A DNA stretch of 64,000 nt from Actinomycetales bacterium. Its GTDB lineage: Bacteria; Actinomycetota; Actinomycetes; Actinomycetales; Actinomycetaceae. Where the stretch lies: positions 62,001 to 126,000 of the forward strand of contig JAATFD010000053.1 of assembly GCA_015655375.1 (NCBI GenBank), in the 5' to 3' direction. The notes under the pieces were generated by a model. It ran no database searches. It saw nothing but the letters and a program-made list of their open reading frames with translations, and was not told the DNA's origin. This document shows, piece by piece, positions 25,615 through 35,642 of the stretch (positions are counted from its first letter, which is position 1; the number at the start of each line of letters is the position of its first letter). The translations under genes were made by a program, and so were the position numbers.

Positions 25615-28600
25615 CCGAGCCAGCCATGAGCACGGGGCCGTCTTCGGCCACGAACGGATCCTCCTCCGCTCGAGGAACGGATCCCACCGCCGGGACAGCA
25701 GACAACGGGGCGCCGAAGGCCCCGTCCCTGCTGCGCTCCTCGGCGATCATGGCCTCGGGCACGATGGTCTCGCGCATGCTCGGTCTGGTCCGCACGGTCA
25801 TGCTGCTCGCTGCCATTGGTACGGCCGCCGGCGGGGTCTCGGCCGCGTTCCAGACGGCGAACACGCTGCCCAACACCGTGTACAACCTGCTGGCGGCCGG
25901 GGTCTTCGACGCGGTCCTTGTCCCACAGATCGTCAAGTTCCTCAAACAGAAGTCCGGCGATGTCGCCGTCAACCGGTTGATCACGCTCGCCGGGACGATC
26001 CTCTTCCTCGTCACCGTCGTCGCCCTGGTGATCTCGCCGTTGCTCGTCACGATGACAGCGGCCGCCTACACCGGCCAGATGCGTGCCCTGACGATCGCAT
26101 TCTCTCTGTTGTGCCTACCGCAGATCTTCTTCTACGGCCTGTACAACCTGCTCGGCGAACTCCTCAACGCGCGCGGCGTCTTCGGGCCGTACATGTGGGC
26201 GCCCGTCGTCAACAACGTCATCGCGATCGCCGGCCTCGCGGTGTTCATTTCCCTGTGGGGGACGAACTCGAGCGTGCGCTCCGTCGGCTCCTTCACCACC
26301 ACGCAATTCTGGGTGCTCGCCGGCTCGGCGACACTGGGGGTCGTCTGCCAGGCGGCCGTCCTCGTCCTGCCGATGCGGCGGGCGGGAATCCATCTGCGCC
26401 CGGACTTCCATTTCCGCGGGACCTCTTTCGGATCGGCCTCGAAAGTCGCTGGATGGACCTTCGCCACACTGGGCATCAGCCAGCTCGGCGTCCTCTCGAC
26501 GAACAACCTGGCCGCCCAGGCCGACGCGTGGGCGCTGCTTCACCCGGAAACGCTCATTGCCGGAAACGCCGCCTACACGACGGCGTTCATGATCTACATG
26601 GTCCCCCAGTCGGTCATCTCGGTGTCGTTGGCCACGGCGATCTTCACCCGACTGGCCAATGCCGCCGCCGACCGCGATCACCGGGTCGTCGCGACGAACT
26701 ATCACCTGGGCGTCCAACTCATCACGATGTTGTCCCTGCTCTGCGCCGCGATCCTCATCGCCGCCGCGTTCCCGATGATGCAGATCGTGGCGTTCCGATC
26801 CAGCCTGGAGATCATCCCCGCCTATGCGTGGGTCCTCGTCGCCCTGATGCCCGGTGTGGCGTCGACCGGCATGGTGTTGATGAGCCAACGCGTCTTCTTC
26901 GCCTACGAGGACGCCAAGCCCGTCTTCCTCATGGGAATCGTGCCGACGATCCTCCAGGTCATCGTCGGCTGGTCGGTCTTCTTCCTGGCCTCCCCCCGAT
27001 GGTGGGTCGTCGGCGCCGCCCTCGGAGAGACCGTCTGCCGCCTCGTCCAGGGGTTCATCGCCGTCATCTGGGTGGCACGCAAGAACCACTGGGTCAATCC
27101 CGGCCGGATCATCGCCTCCTACCTGAAGTACTTCGTCGCGGCGCTGGTTGCGCTGGGCGTCGGCCTGATCTGCATCACGCTCGTCGGACCAGTGTCGGAC
27201 TTCGACTCACGGCTGGTTCGCGTCCTTGTTTCGTTCCTCAAACTGCTGTTGATCAGCGTCGTCGTCACCGCTTCCTACGTGGGAGCGCTGAGGATCATCG
27301 ACCCGGAAGGATCGGGGCGCATCCTCAGCTCGATTGCCACACGCTTGCATCTCACTGCCTTCCTCAGTCGCCTCATGGTGCGGCGCCCGGCATCTGGGCT
27401 CGCAGACGGGGATAATGGGGCGACGACTGATGGCAGTGGTACGGGGGGTGCAATGGTACGGGGAACGGACGACGAGCTCGGCGAGCCGGACGGAACCCTC
27501 AATGACGAGGAACCCACCGACGACGAACGCGAAGAATCCGAAGAGGCCACCCGCACCGGCTGGACGATGATCGCGCGGTCGTGGTCGGCCTCCGACCCCA
27601 CGCACACTGGGGAGTTCCCCGCCGTGAGGCTGCTGGGGAGCGGGGCCGAGAAGTCCGCACGCCTGCCCACCTTCGACGAGATCCTTCACCCGGGCTCCGC
27701 CTCCTCCGGATCGACAGCGGACGATTCCACGGACGAGGACGAAGCTGACGTCTCCCCGGACGAGGCGTCGACGTCCGATGTGGATGCGCTGACAGCCTCT
27801 GGAGATGCCACCGCGCGGCTCGCAGCCACCGAGGACGAGGATGCTTCCCCAGCCTTCCCGCCGCCACCGACCGAGGATGATCTCCCGGCCCCCGCCGAGG
27901 CACCCGAGGACGAGTCTTCGAACACCGCGACCGACTCCGAACCGCCCGAACCGCCCCTGCCCACCGATGAGGACACAGCGGATTCCTCCGGCACAGAATC
28001 GACGTCGAACACCGACACCGAACAGTGGATTCCCACTCCCGCCGAGCACCTGGCCCCCGCCGAGACCTGGTCCGAAGCCCTTCACGGCGAGCACGAGCGT
28101 GAGATCCGCAGCTGGCGGGAACACTCGCCCTCATCCGAGGACGAGGCCGCCGGCACCACCCCGACCTCAACCGACCGGAAAACGGCGATTCCCCCGACAC
28201 CGGAGCAACTCGGGCCCGCGGACACCACTGAGTGGGTGCCCGGCGCATCCAGCGCCTCGTCCCTGCCTCCGACCACCAGCTCCGGTTCCGGCTCGTCCAC
28301 ACCGACGGAACCGCACCCAGACCGGGTCGCGGATACGTCCTACCCCAGCGACGGCCACAAGTTCCTCAACCCGACGATTCCCGCTGTCATCCTCGGTGTC
28401 CTTCTGGTCGTCTTCGGAGGGGCCTGGGCGCTCAGGACCGTGTTCTCTCCCTTGTCTGCTGATCCTTTCAGCGAACTGGGAGGATCCTCGAGTTCGGCCT
28501 CGCCGTCCCAGAGCGAGGAGTCCTCCACCGCGGCTTCACCGTCCGGTGAAGCCGCGCAGGCGGCAGCCCCGGCTCCCGAACTGCAGATGCCGGAGGTCTT

Positions 28601-29000
28601 CCCCTACAAGGACGGAATGGATCACCCCGAGCTGGCCACCAACATGGTTGACGGCAACACCGACACCATGTGGCGGTCCTACGAGTATGACAACAACGTC
28701 TTCACGAGCACGAACGCGATCACGATCCTGCTCCCGTTCAAGGAATCCTCGACGGTGACCGAGATCGACGTCCAGATGGCCGAGGGGACCTCCGGGGGCA
28801 CGCTCAAGGTGCTCAAGGTCGACGACCAGGCGAACCCGCGTGTGGGAACAGAATTGGCCTCCACGACGTTGAGGTCGAACACAGTGATCACACTGGACCA
28901 GCCCACCGAGGCCTCCGCGATCTCGCTGGAGTTCACCTCGCTGCCCACCGATTCGAAAGGCGTCTACCGGGCCTGGATCAGCGAGATCAGCGTCAAATAG
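25611..29000 (+). CDS. murJ: Lipid II flippase MurJ with long cytoplasmic linker and C-terminal extracellular domain
   Basis: An 1129-residue protein. Residues 40 to about 590 form the MATE/MOP-type flippase core with 14-15 membrane segments ([32 protein letters not shown]), which moves lipid II across the membrane. About 330 residues of very acidic Ser/Glu/Asp/Thr/Pro-rich sequence follow. A further membrane segment ([19 protein letters not shown]) leads to an extracellular domain of about 140 residues, discoidin-like, with [17 protein letters not shown]. In Mycobacterium the cytoplasmic part holds a pseudokinase that binds FhaA. I see no kinase motifs here, only low-complexity linker. The ATG overlaps the DUF6049 stop. 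Confidence 0.9.
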   Translation: MTEPAMSTGPSSATNGSSSARGTDPTAGTADNGAPKAPSLLRSSAIMASGTMVSRMLGLVRTVMLLAAIGTAAGGVSAAFQTANTLPNTVYNLLAAGVFDAVLVPQIVKFLKQKSGDVAVNRLITLAGTILFLVTVVALVISPLLVTMTAAAYTGQMRALTIAFSLLCLPQIFFYGLYNLLGELLNARGVFGPYMWAPVVNNVIAIAGLAVFISLWGTNSSVRSVGSFTTTQFWVLAGSATLGVVCQAAVLVLPMRRAGIHLRPDFHFRGTSFGSASKVAGWTFATLGISQLGVLSTNNLAAQADAWALLHPETLIAGNAAYTTAFMIYMVPQSVISVSLATAIFTRLANAAADRDHRVVATNYHLGVQLITMLSLLCAAILIAAAFPMMQIVAFRSSLEIIPAYAWVLVALMPGVASTGMVLMSQRVFFAYEDAKPVFLMGIVPTILQVIVGWSVFFLASPRWWVVGAALGETVCRLVQGFIAVIWVARKNHWVNPGRIIASYLKYFVAALVALGVGLICITLVGPVSDFDSRLVRVLVSFLKLLLISVVVTASYVGALRIIDPEGSGRILSSIATRLHLTAFLSRLMVRRPASGLADGDNGATTDGSGTGGAMVRGTDDELGEPDGTLNDEEPTDDEREESEEATRTGWTMIARSWSASDPTHTGEFPAVRLLGSGAEKSARLPTFDEILHPGSASSGSTADDSTDEDEADVSPDEASTSDVDALTASGDATARLAATEDEDASPAFPPPPTEDDLPAPAEAPEDESSNTATDSEPPEPPLPTDEDTADSSGTESTSNTDTEQWIPTPAEHLAPAETWSEALHGEHEREIRSWREHSPSSEDEAAGTTPTSTDRKTAIPPTPEQLGPADTTEWVPGASSASSLPPTTSSGSGSSTPTEPHPDRVADTSYPSDGHKFLNPTIPAVILGVLLVVFGGAWALRTVFSPLSADPFSELGGSSSSASPSQSEESSTAASPSGEAAQAAAPAPELQMPEVFPYKDGMDHPELATNMVDGNTDTMWRSYEYDNNVFTSTNAITILLPFKESSTVTEIDVQMAEGTSGGTLKVLKVDDQANPRVGTELASTTLRSNTVITLDQPTEASAISLEFTSLPTDSKGVYRAWISEISVK

Positions 29001-29055
29001 GGCTGTGGAACCAGCCCGACTTCCGTCCACTTCGGACAAGAGGAGACATCCACCC

Positions 29056-29994
29056 ATGACTGAGACCACGGTCCACAACGTCGTCATCGTCGGCTCCGGC
29101 CCGGCCGGATACACCGCGGCGATCTACACGGCGCGCGCGGGCCTGGCACCGATCGTCCTCGCTGGCGCGGTCAGCGCGGGTGGCGCCCTCATGACGACGA
29201 CCGAGGTCGAGAACTTCCCGGGCTTCCCCGAGGGCGTCATGGGTCCCGACCTCATGGAGCACCTGCGTGAACAGGCCGAGAAGTTCGGCGCCGAGGTTCG
29301 CTTCGACGACGCGACCCAGCTGGAGCTGACCGGTCCGATCAAGCGTGTCCATATCGACGACGAAGTCCTCGAGGCCCGTACCGTCATTCTCGCGACCGGT
29401 TCCGAGTATCGCCACATGGGCGTCGAGGGCGAGGACCGGCTCTCGGGACGCGGCGTCTCCTATTGTGCGACCTGCGACGGCTTCTTCTTCCGTGACAAGG
29501 ACCTGGCTGTCATCGGTGGCGGCGACTCCGCCATGGAGGAGGCCACCTTCCTCACGCGCTTCGCGAACAAGGTCACCGTCGTCCACCGGCGCGATGAACT
29601 CCGTGCCTCGAAGGCCATGGCCGATCGCGCGGCCGCCGATCCCAAGATCGACTTCGCGTGGAACAGTGCTGTTGGTGAGGTCCTCGGTGGCGACACCGTG
29701 ACGGGTGTCGAGCTCACGTCGACCGTTGACGGGTCGAACTCCGAGCTCCCCGTGGACGGCGTCTTCGTCGCGATCGGCCATATCCCACGTAGCGAGCTCG
29801 TGCGCGGTCAGGTCACCATCGACGACCAGGGCTTCATCGTCGTCGACGAACCCTCGACCCGCACCAACCTGGAGGGCGTCTTCGCCTGCGGCGATGTCGT
29901 CGATCACATCTATCGGCAGGCGATCACTGCAGCCGGATCCGGTTGCCGCGCGGCGCTGGACGTCGAACGCTGGCTGGCCGCGCGGGGCAAGTGA
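29056..29994 (+). CDS. trxB: Thioredoxin reductase
   Basis: A 312-residue NADPH-dependent flavoenzyme that reduces thioredoxin. FAD binding is at GSGPAG (13-18), the redox pair C137 and C140 sits in YCATCDG, and NADPH binding is at [10 protein letters not shown]. The second FAD motif, [10 protein letters not shown], is near the C-terminus. AGGAG precedes the ATG at 29056. Its stop overlaps the GTG of the next gene (GTGA). Confidence 0.96.
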   Translation: MTETTVHNVVIVGSGPAGYTAAIYTARAGLAPIVLAGAVSAGGALMTTTEVENFPGFPEGVMGPDLMEHLREQAEKFGAEVRFDDATQLELTGPIKRVHIDDEVLEARTVILATGSEYRHMGVEGEDRLSGRGVSYCATCDGFFFRDKDLAVIGGGDSAMEEATFLTRFANKVTVVHRRDELRASKAMADRAAADPKIDFAWNSAVGEVLGGDTVTGVELTSTVDGSNSELPVDGVFVAIGHIPRSELVRGQVTIDDQGFIVVDEPSTRTNLEGVFACGDVVDHIYRQAITAAGSGCRAALDVERWLAARGK

Positions 29995-30425
29995 GCGGAG
30001 CGCACGCTTCGTCGTCCCGACACAACGCTCCCGACGAGCCGTCCCTCGGCCGCGTCCGTGCCGTGACGCCCGACGAATTGAACCGGATCTCCCGAACCTC
30101 CAGCCTGCCGGTCCTCGTCGCCCATTGGGCGCCATGGGCCCGTCCGTGCGCCCAGATGAGCCCGCTCCTCGACGAGGTCGCCCGTGAGTGGGACGGACGC
30201 ACGCATGTCCTGTCGGTGGACGTGGCCGCCCATCCCGGCGCCGCTCGCGCCGCCGACGTGACCCGGATCCCCACGGTCATCCTCTTCGTGGGCGGTCACG
30301 AGGTGGTCCGTCACGTGGGCGCCTGTCCGAAGCACGACCTGATCGACCTGCTCCTGGCCGGCGGCGCGTCCTCGTCGACGAGAACACCTCCACATACCGG
30401 CGCACCGCGCCCACCCGCAGCCTGA
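29991..30425 (+). CDS. Thioredoxin-fold protein with a degenerate active site (WARPC)
   Basis: A 144-residue thioredoxin-like protein. The strand and active-site region reads [20 protein letters not shown]. The normal WCGPC is replaced by W49-A50-R51-P52-C53, so the nucleophilic first cysteine is missing while the second remains. The cis-proline region (RIPTVILF) is intact. It cannot run the normal dithiol cycle, although it is translationally coupled to trxB (GTGA overlap). It may work as a monothiol protein, a binding protein or a chaperone-like partner. The last 20 residues are Pro/Thr/Ser-rich. A normal thioredoxin presumably lies elsewhere in the genome. Confidence 0.85.
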   Translation: MSGAHASSSRHNAPDEPSLGRVRAVTPDELNRISRTSSLPVLVAHWAPWARPCAQMSPLLDEVAREWDGRTHVLSVDVAAHPGAARAADVTRIPTVILFVGGHEVVRHVGACPKHDLIDLLLAGGASSSTRTPPHTGAPRPPAA

Positions 30426-30449
30426 CCCGGTCCCCGGTGCACCCGAGTC

Positions 30450-30480
30450 GTGCCACCGTCCACACCCTGTGTGGTGGCAC
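30450..30480 (+). terminator. Hairpin after the trxB operon
   Basis: GTGCCACC (30450-30457) pairs with GGTGGCAC (30473-30480), 25 bases after the thioredoxin-like stop. It is followed by ACTTGATCT, with no clear T run. It may end the upstream operon. Confidence 0.45.
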
Positions 30481-30571
30481 ACTTGATCTACGGTCCGCAC
30501 AGAATCCGGGCCACTGCCCTGCGCACCGACATCGCGGTGGCCGGAGCACGACACCAGACAGGAAGGGTCCC

Positions 30572-31903
30572 GTGAGCGATACACCTCGCCGTCCGGGCGA
30601 CAACACACAGGGAAACAGACTCGATCCATGGTTCGACGCCTACGCCGAACGAGCTCACAACCTGCGAGCCTCCGAGATCCGAGCTCTTTTCTCCGTCGTG
30701 TCACGCCCCGAGGTGGTGTCGCTGGCCGGCGGAATGCCGAACCTCAAGGATCTGCCCCTTCCCCGCCTGGCGGACACGGCCCACAAGCTGATTCTCGACC
30801 ACGGTGCTCAAGCTCTCCAGTACGGCTCCGGCCAGGGCTGGGAGATCCTGCGCGACCAACTCGTCGATGTCATGACCTATGACGGCATCACCGGTGCCGA
30901 CCCCGACGACATCGTCGTGACGACCGGCTCGCAACAGGCCCTCGATCTCATGGCCGAGCTGTTCATCGACGCCGGTGACGTCGTGCTGGCGGAGTCGCCC
31001 TCCTACGTGGGCGCGCTGGGGTGCTTCCGGGCTCGCCAGGCCGATGTCGTCCACGTTGATCTTGACGAGGACGGCCTCGTTCCCGAGTCTCTCGAGCACA
31101 CCATTCGTGGGCTCAAGGCTCAGGGTCGCGCTGTCAAGTTCCTCTATACGATCCCGAACTTCCAGAATCCCGCTGGTGTGACTCTCTCCGAAGAACGTCG
31201 ACCGATCATCGCCGACATCTGCCTGCGCGAGCATGTCCTCATTCTCGAGGACAATCCCTACGGACTGCTCGGCTTCGACTCCGATCCGCTGCCGGCTCTC
31301 AAGTCGTACTCCCCCGAGGGGGTCGTCTATCTCGGCTCGGTCTCGAAGATGTTCGCTCCCGGCATGCGCATCGGCTGGGCCTTCGCGCCCCACGCCATCC
31401 GCGACAAGCTCATCCTGGCGTCCGAGGCCGCAATTCTCTCGCCCACGATGTTCGGTCAGATGTTCCTCTCGCAATATCTGGCGGACTACGACTGGTACGG
31501 GCAGGTCAAGTCCTTCCGGTCGATGTACCACGAACGCTGTGAGGCCATGCTCGGTGCCTTGGCCGAGTACATGCCGGACTGTTCATGGACGACGCCGAGC
31601 GGCGGCTTCTACACCTGGGTCCGATTGCCCGACGGCCTCGACGCGAAGTCGATGCTCCCCCGTGCGGTGAAGGCCCAAGTCGCCTACGTCTCCGGAACGG
31701 CCTTCTACTATGACGGCCGCGGCGCGGACCATATGCGCCTGTCCTTCTGCTTCCCTTCACCTGAAGAGATCCGCGAGGGCGTGCGCCGCCTGGCAAGCGT
31801 CGTCAATGCTGAGAAGGATCTGGTGGAGATGTTCGGCGCGGGATTTGTGCCCCTCGACGGCCACCACGACGGTCCTGCCACCCCTTCCTCATCCGCCCAC
31901 TGA
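30572..31903 (+). CDS. PLP-dependent aminotransferase (class I fold, LysN/2-aminoadipate type)
   Basis: A 443-residue aminotransferase of fold type I. SLAGGMPN is near residue 50. The binding-pocket motifs are VVTTGSQQALDL and YTIPNFQNPAG, and the PLP lysine is in GSVSKMFAPGMRIGW. It resembles enzymes annotated as 2-aminoadipate or aromatic/branched-chain aminotransferases, and the substrate is open. The GTG at 30572 has AGGAAGG upstream. The gene lies 19 bases before an ATP-grasp ligase, which is a frequent neighbour near par genes in actinobacteria. It may feed amino acids to cell-wall or amino-acid metabolism; that is inference. Confidence 0.85.
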   Translation: MSDTPRRPGDNTQGNRLDPWFDAYAERAHNLRASEIRALFSVVSRPEVVSLAGGMPNLKDLPLPRLADTAHKLILDHGAQALQYGSGQGWEILRDQLVDVMTYDGITGADPDDIVVTTGSQQALDLMAELFIDAGDVVLAESPSYVGALGCFRARQADVVHVDLDEDGLVPESLEHTIRGLKAQGRAVKFLYTIPNFQNPAGVTLSEERRPIIADICLREHVLILEDNPYGLLGFDSDPLPALKSYSPEGVVYLGSVSKMFAPGMRIGWAFAPHAIRDKLILASEAAILSPTMFGQMFLSQYLADYDWYGQVKSFRSMYHERCEAMLGALAEYMPDCSWTTPSGGFYTWVRLPDGLDAKSMLPRAVKAQVAYVSGTAFYYDGRGADHMRLSFCFPSPEEIREGVRRLASVVNAEKDLVEMFGAGFVPLDGHHDGPATPSSSAH

Positions 31904-31922
31904 GCCCGACCTGGAGAAAGCC

Positions 31923-32939
31923 ATGACCAATACCTCCCGAGTCCTCATCATCGCCGGTGGCCTCACCCACGAGCGCGACGTGTCGATGCGTTCGGGCCGC
32001 CGCGTGGCCAACGTGCTCCAACAGGCGGGCCGGGAGGTCGTGGTCTGCGAGCTCAATCCCGCGTTGCTCGATCAGATCGCTCGATTCAGGCCCGACGTGA
32101 TCTGGCCGCTGGTCCACGGCTCGGTGGGTGAGGATGGTTCACTCCAGGCCCTTCTCGAGGGCCTGGATGTGCCCTTCGTCGGATCGAACTCGGTGCAGTC
32201 GATGCTCGCCTCCAACAAGCCGACCGCCAAGGGTCTGCTGGCGGCAGCGGGCATCGATACCCCCGGATGGGTCACGCTGCCCCAGTCGCTGTTCCGGCAG
32301 CTGGGCACAACCCAGGTCCTCGCGGCGTTGGAGCCGACGCTGTCCTTCCCGGTCGTCGTCAAGCCGACCGACGGAGGCTCGGCCCTCGGGATCTCGCGCG
32401 CGTTAGATGCTGAAGAACTACGGTCGGCGATGGTCGACGCCTTCGCCTATGGCGAGCGTGTGATGATCGAGCAGTTCGTCCCCGGTCACGAGGTCACTAT
32501 CAGCATCATCGACCTCGAGGACGGTCCCATAGCGCTTCCGCCGGTGGAGATCGTCACCGACGACGGCGACTACAACTACGACGCCCGCTACACCACCGAC
32601 ACGGCGCAGTACTTCGTTCCCGCTCGACTTTCCGGCAACGAGGCCGCCGACGTCAGCCTCGTTGCCCTCGAGGCCCATCGCATCCTGGGACTCCGGCATC
32701 TGTCCCGCATTGATTTCATCGTTGACGCACAGGGAACACCCTGGTTCATCGACGCCAACGTCGCTCCGGGCATGACCGACACATCCTTGCTCCCCCTGGC
32801 AGCCGACGCCTCCGGATCGTTCGCCCGGACCTGCACGGACATCGTCGATTTCGCCGCGGCAGACCGAGAGCCCGTGGCGCTTTCGGCACCCGTTGACACG
32901 GACGCGAAATCAGAGTCCGAGGACTGGCCAGAGCTCTGA
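31923..32939 (+). CDS. D-alanine--D-alanine ligase family ATP-grasp protein
   Basis: A 338-residue ATP-grasp enzyme of the D-Ala-D-Ala ligase family. It has the N-terminal PLVHGSVGEDGSLQALLEG motif, SNKPTAKGLLAAAGI, the ATP-grasp VVVKPTDGGSALGIS, and the metal-binding end FIDANVAPGMTDTSLLP. That last motif reads NVAPGMTDTS rather than the usual NTxPGxTxxS. True Ddl makes the D-Ala-D-Ala dipeptide for peptidoglycan. The low similarity to housekeeping Ddl and the position next to an aminotransferase leave room for another peptide or amino-acid ligase. It is 19 bases after the aminotransferase and convergent with the HAD gene only 2 bases away. Confidence 0.82.
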   Translation: MTNTSRVLIIAGGLTHERDVSMRSGRRVANVLQQAGREVVVCELNPALLDQIARFRPDVIWPLVHGSVGEDGSLQALLEGLDVPFVGSNSVQSMLASNKPTAKGLLAAAGIDTPGWVTLPQSLFRQLGTTQVLAALEPTLSFPVVVKPTDGGSALGISRALDAEELRSAMVDAFAYGERVMIEQFVPGHEVTISIIDLEDGPIALPPVEIVTDDGDYNYDARYTTDTAQYFVPARLSGNEAADVSLVALEAHRILGLRHLSRIDFIVDAQGTPWFIDANVAPGMTDTSLLPLAADASGSFARTCTDIVDFAAADREPVALSAPVDTDAKSESEDWPEL

Positions 32940-32941
32940 AG

Positions 32942-33595
32942 TCAGGCTGCGGTGGCGGATATGAGGATTCCCCGGTCGATCAGCTCGGTTCCCACTTCCT
33001 CCGCACCGGTCCACTGAAGGGTCGTCATGCCCGCCAGTTCCGCCGCACGAAGATTGGGAGCGCGGTCGTCGATGAAGAGGATCCGCTGCGCTGGCACCCC
33101 GATAGCCTCGGTACCCGCTCGATAGATCGCCTGGCTCGGCTTGGCGGTTCCCAGCGGTCCCGAAAACGTGAAGCTCTCAAAGAGTTCACGTGCCCATCGC
33201 TGCGACTCCACCGCATTGGCAACGGCAACCGGTGCATTTGAGAGAATCCCCAAGCGCTTCGTGGCATGCAACTGGTGTGCCACAGCGACCGCTCCGGGAT
33301 CGGGAGTCTCGAAGCGAGACGTATCCTCGACAACCAACGAGTGCAGCGTGACGTCGTCGATCTCCCCGAGCCCGCAGTCCCCCGCCACCCGGTTCCAGAA
33401 CTCGCGATCATCAAGACCAATGTCATAGGAATCCCGATGGAACCAAATCGCGTGATCGACCAACTCAACGGCATCCGCAGCGCTGGGATCCAGACCGAGC
33501 AAACGCGCGATCCGGCTGGGATCCGGGCGGCTGGTGACCAGCACTCCTCCAACATCGAAGAGGATCGCCTGAATGTCGTCCTCACCACCACTCAT
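32942..33595 (-). CDS. HAD-superfamily hydrolase (subfamily IA, YihX-like)
   Basis: A 217-residue HAD hydrolase. Motif I is ILFDVGGVLVTS with the nucleophilic Asp, motif II is LGILSNAP, motif III has the lysine in GTAKPSQAIY, and motif IV is ILFIDDRAPN. The FDxGGVL form of motif I is normal for YihX-like phosphatases. The substrate is probably a small sugar phosphate or nucleotide, but this is not specific. The 391-base gap upstream holds a parS-like site (33907) and a TGTGA-N4-TCACA repeat (33756-33769). Confidence 0.87.
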   Translation of the reverse strand: MSGGEDDIQAILFDVGGVLVTSRPDPSRIARLLGLDPSAADAVELVDHAIWFHRDSYDIGLDDREFWNRVAGDCGLGEIDDVTLHSLVVEDTSRFETPDPGAVAVAHQLHATKRLGILSNAPVAVANAVESQRWARELFESFTFSGPLGTAKPSQAIYRAGTEAIGVPAQRILFIDDRAPNLRAAELAGMTTLQWTGAEEVGTELIDRGILISATAA

Positions 33596-33906
33596 GGGTC
33601 CAACCCCTGTCCTGACGCCCGTTGTCGGCGCGTGTCGTTCTTTGTCAGCGTCCACCACCCTGCGCGGCGGATGGCCTCCGACGACTATCGAACTCGACCG
33701 TCGTCGCAAGCTTCCGTCCCTATTGTGGCTGCTAGGTCATCTCCGCACACGGTGCTGTGATCAGTCACACCCAGCCAGGACGGTGGCTCCGGACACATGG
33801 TCCGACTGATTGACCAACAAACGGGCTTCAAGCAGCCTGACCCGACGGAAGAGAACCCCTGGGCCCACGGGTGTTGAGCGGAAGCTGACGGCCTGGATCG
33901 GATCAG

Positions 33907-33922
33907 TGTTTCACGTGGAACA
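33907..33922. other. parS-like site, one mismatch
   Basis: TGTTTCACGTGGAACA differs from the canonical TGTTTCACGTGAAACA by one base. It is just downstream of parB. ParB binds parS to begin the nucleoprotein complex for chromosome segregation. Confidence 0.8.
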
Positions 33923-33986
33923 ATCCGGCGACATCTCGCCCCGAGAAGCCTCGAATCACCTCCGGTATTCGCCTGGTTCGCAGCGT

Positions 33987-35453
33987 TCAATCCTTCGGAA
34001 GGCCGCCTTCGAACAGTCCCGCCAGCCGCCGCAGGTCATCATGGCCCGCGAACTCAATGACGATCCGGCCTTTCGTCCGCCCTTCGCTGATGGTCACACG
34101 CGTGTCGTAGGCCTCCGACAACTGCGCGACCAGGCTTTCTCCCAGCGGAGATGTCGCTCGAGAACCACGCGCCCGCCGGGTCGGCGCCCGCCGGGCTTGT
34201 CCCAGGCGCACAAGCTCCTCCGTCGTCCGTACCGACAAACCCTCGGAGACAATACGGTCCGCCAGAAGTTCCATCTCTTCGTTCGTGCCGAGAGCCAACA
34301 AGGCCCGCGCATGGCCCGCCGAAATGACTCCCGCGGCGACCTTCCGCTGGACACTCGGTGGAAGCCTCAACAGGCGCAGCGTATTGGCGATCTGAGGACG
34401 AGACCTCGCGATGCGCTGCGACAGCTCTTCCTGAGTCGCGCCAAAATCGACCATGAGCTGCTGATACGCCGATGCTTCTTCGAGAGGGTTCAACTGCGCA
34501 CGGTGGAGATTCTCCAACAGCGCATCCCTCAGTAAGTCGGAGTCTTCCGTCCGCCGCACAATCGCTGGAATCCGCTCGAGCCCGGCGTCCTCGGACGCGC
34601 GAAGACGACGCTCACCCATGATCAACTCATAGCGCGCCTCCGGCCTCTCTTCCAGCGCGGTTCGGAGCGCCTCCGACGGAGTCTCCTCAACATCGATCGG
34701 CCGAACAACAATCGGTTGCAACACACCGACTTGCGCAACCGATGCCGTCAGCTCTGCGAGTTCGTCCTCGTCAAAGACCTGACGGGGTTGCCGTGTGTTC
34801 GGAATGATCCAGTCGATCGGGATCTCGGCGAATGTCGCGCCCGGAACGCTGACCAAGCCTCCCGAGACCGTCGTCGTCCCAGTCCCGTCAGAGCCACCCG
34901 TCGTGGCGGCGTCCGCGCCGCGCGCCGATTCCTCCGTCCCTCTCCCGGCATTCTGCCCGCCAACCAAACCCGCAGCATCACCTGAACGCCCGGCCCCCGA
35001 TGCTCCCTGCGCCTTCCGGCCACCCGAATCCCCGAACGTCGGTGTCGGTGTTTCACGTGAAACATCTGGCATCGTCACACCAGACGTTTTCCCTTCTGCC
35101 GTCCGCGAGGGAGGTGCGGTCTTCCGCTGCCCCCGGACTGCTCCGGCAGTCTCCTCCTGTGACCGCTGACGCGATGGTCGGGGAGTGAGCAGTTCACGTG
35201 CCGACCCGCCCCGTTCATGCACACCGCCCTCGTCGTGCCGCGCGGGGAACAGAACGTCGAGCGGACGCGCCGCCAGCACCTCGCGCTCATCCTCAGCCTC
35301 TGGGATCAAGGCCGCCAAGCCGCGTCCCAACCCACCATGACGTGGCCTCTTCGACCGAGTCGGTTGAACCGAAGCCTCTGTTCCGACCTTCTCCGTATCC
35401 TCCACCTTCGTGGACCGACTCTTCGTCTGCCCGCCGCTCCGCTTGGCTGCCAT
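33987..35453 (-). CDS. parB: Chromosome partitioning protein ParB
   Basis: A 488-residue ParB, longer than most. Near the N-terminus GLGRGLAALIPEAE is the ParA-interacting box. About 150 residues of Gly/Ser/Thr/Arg-rich low-complexity sequence follow. The CTP-binding ParB/Srx core runs from EIPIDWIIPNTRQPR through ELIMGERRLRASEDAG. The parS-binding helix-turn-helix is TQEELSQRIARSRPQIANTL, and the dimerisation domain is at the end. I prefer the ATG at 35453, with GAGGACGG upstream, over an ATG five codons earlier. The gene carries a perfect parS within it (35049). It spreads on DNA around parS and loads condensin. Confidence 0.95.
   Translation of the reverse strand: MAAKRSGGQTKSRSTKVEDTEKVGTEASVQPTRSKRPRHGGLGRGLAALIPEAEDEREVLAARPLDVLFPARHDEGGVHERGGSARELLTPRPSRQRSQEETAGAVRGQRKTAPPSRTAEGKTSGVTMPDVSRETPTPTFGDSGGRKAQGASGAGRSGDAAGLVGGQNAGRGTEESARGADAATTGGSDGTGTTTVSGGLVSVPGATFAEIPIDWIIPNTRQPRQVFDEDELAELTASVAQVGVLQPIVVRPIDVEETPSEALRTALEERPEARYELIMGERRLRASEDAGLERIPAIVRRTEDSDLLRDALLENLHRAQLNPLEEASAYQQLMVDFGATQEELSQRIARSRPQIANTLRLLRLPPSVQRKVAAGVISAGHARALLALGTNEEMELLADRIVSEGLSVRTTEELVRLGQARRAPTRRARGSRATSPLGESLVAQLSEAYDTRVTISEGRTKGRIVIEFAGHDDLRRLAGLFEGGLPKD
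35049..35064. other. Perfect parS site inside parB
   Basis: TGTTTCACGTGAAACA lies within the parB low-complexity region. In the gene frame it encodes the residues VSRET. It is a perfect 16-bp palindrome matching the conserved bacterial parS. Confidence 0.95.
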
Positions 35454-35597
35454 GAGCTCCGTCCTCATCTCCAACGCGCCAACCAGCGCGTTGCCACCGC
35501 GTGTTCCACTGGTCCAGCACGATCAAGCTCGCGCCAAGTCCATCAGCGTCCGATCGTGCCGACCGCGACCTCCACGACTCTCGTCCCTCACGCCGAT

Positions 35598-35613
35598 TGT
35601 TTCACGTGAAACA
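35598..35613. other. Perfect parS site between parA and parB
   Basis: TGTTTCACGTGAAACA lies in the gap between the parA stop (35643) and the parB start (35453). It is the second perfect site within 600 bases. Confidence 0.95.
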
Positions 35614-35642
35614 TCCCGAGCGATACATGCTGGAGCGCGAAC

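Noticed and set aside
32942..33595. HAD hydrolase motif I reads DVG in place of DxD, suggesting an inactive enzyme
   Set aside because: FDxGGVL is the normal form in YihX-like members of the family.
33756..33769. TGTGA-N4-TCACA as a CRP site upstream of the HAD gene
   Set aside because: The spacer is 4 bases instead of the 6 typical for CRP, and no supporting promoter was seen.
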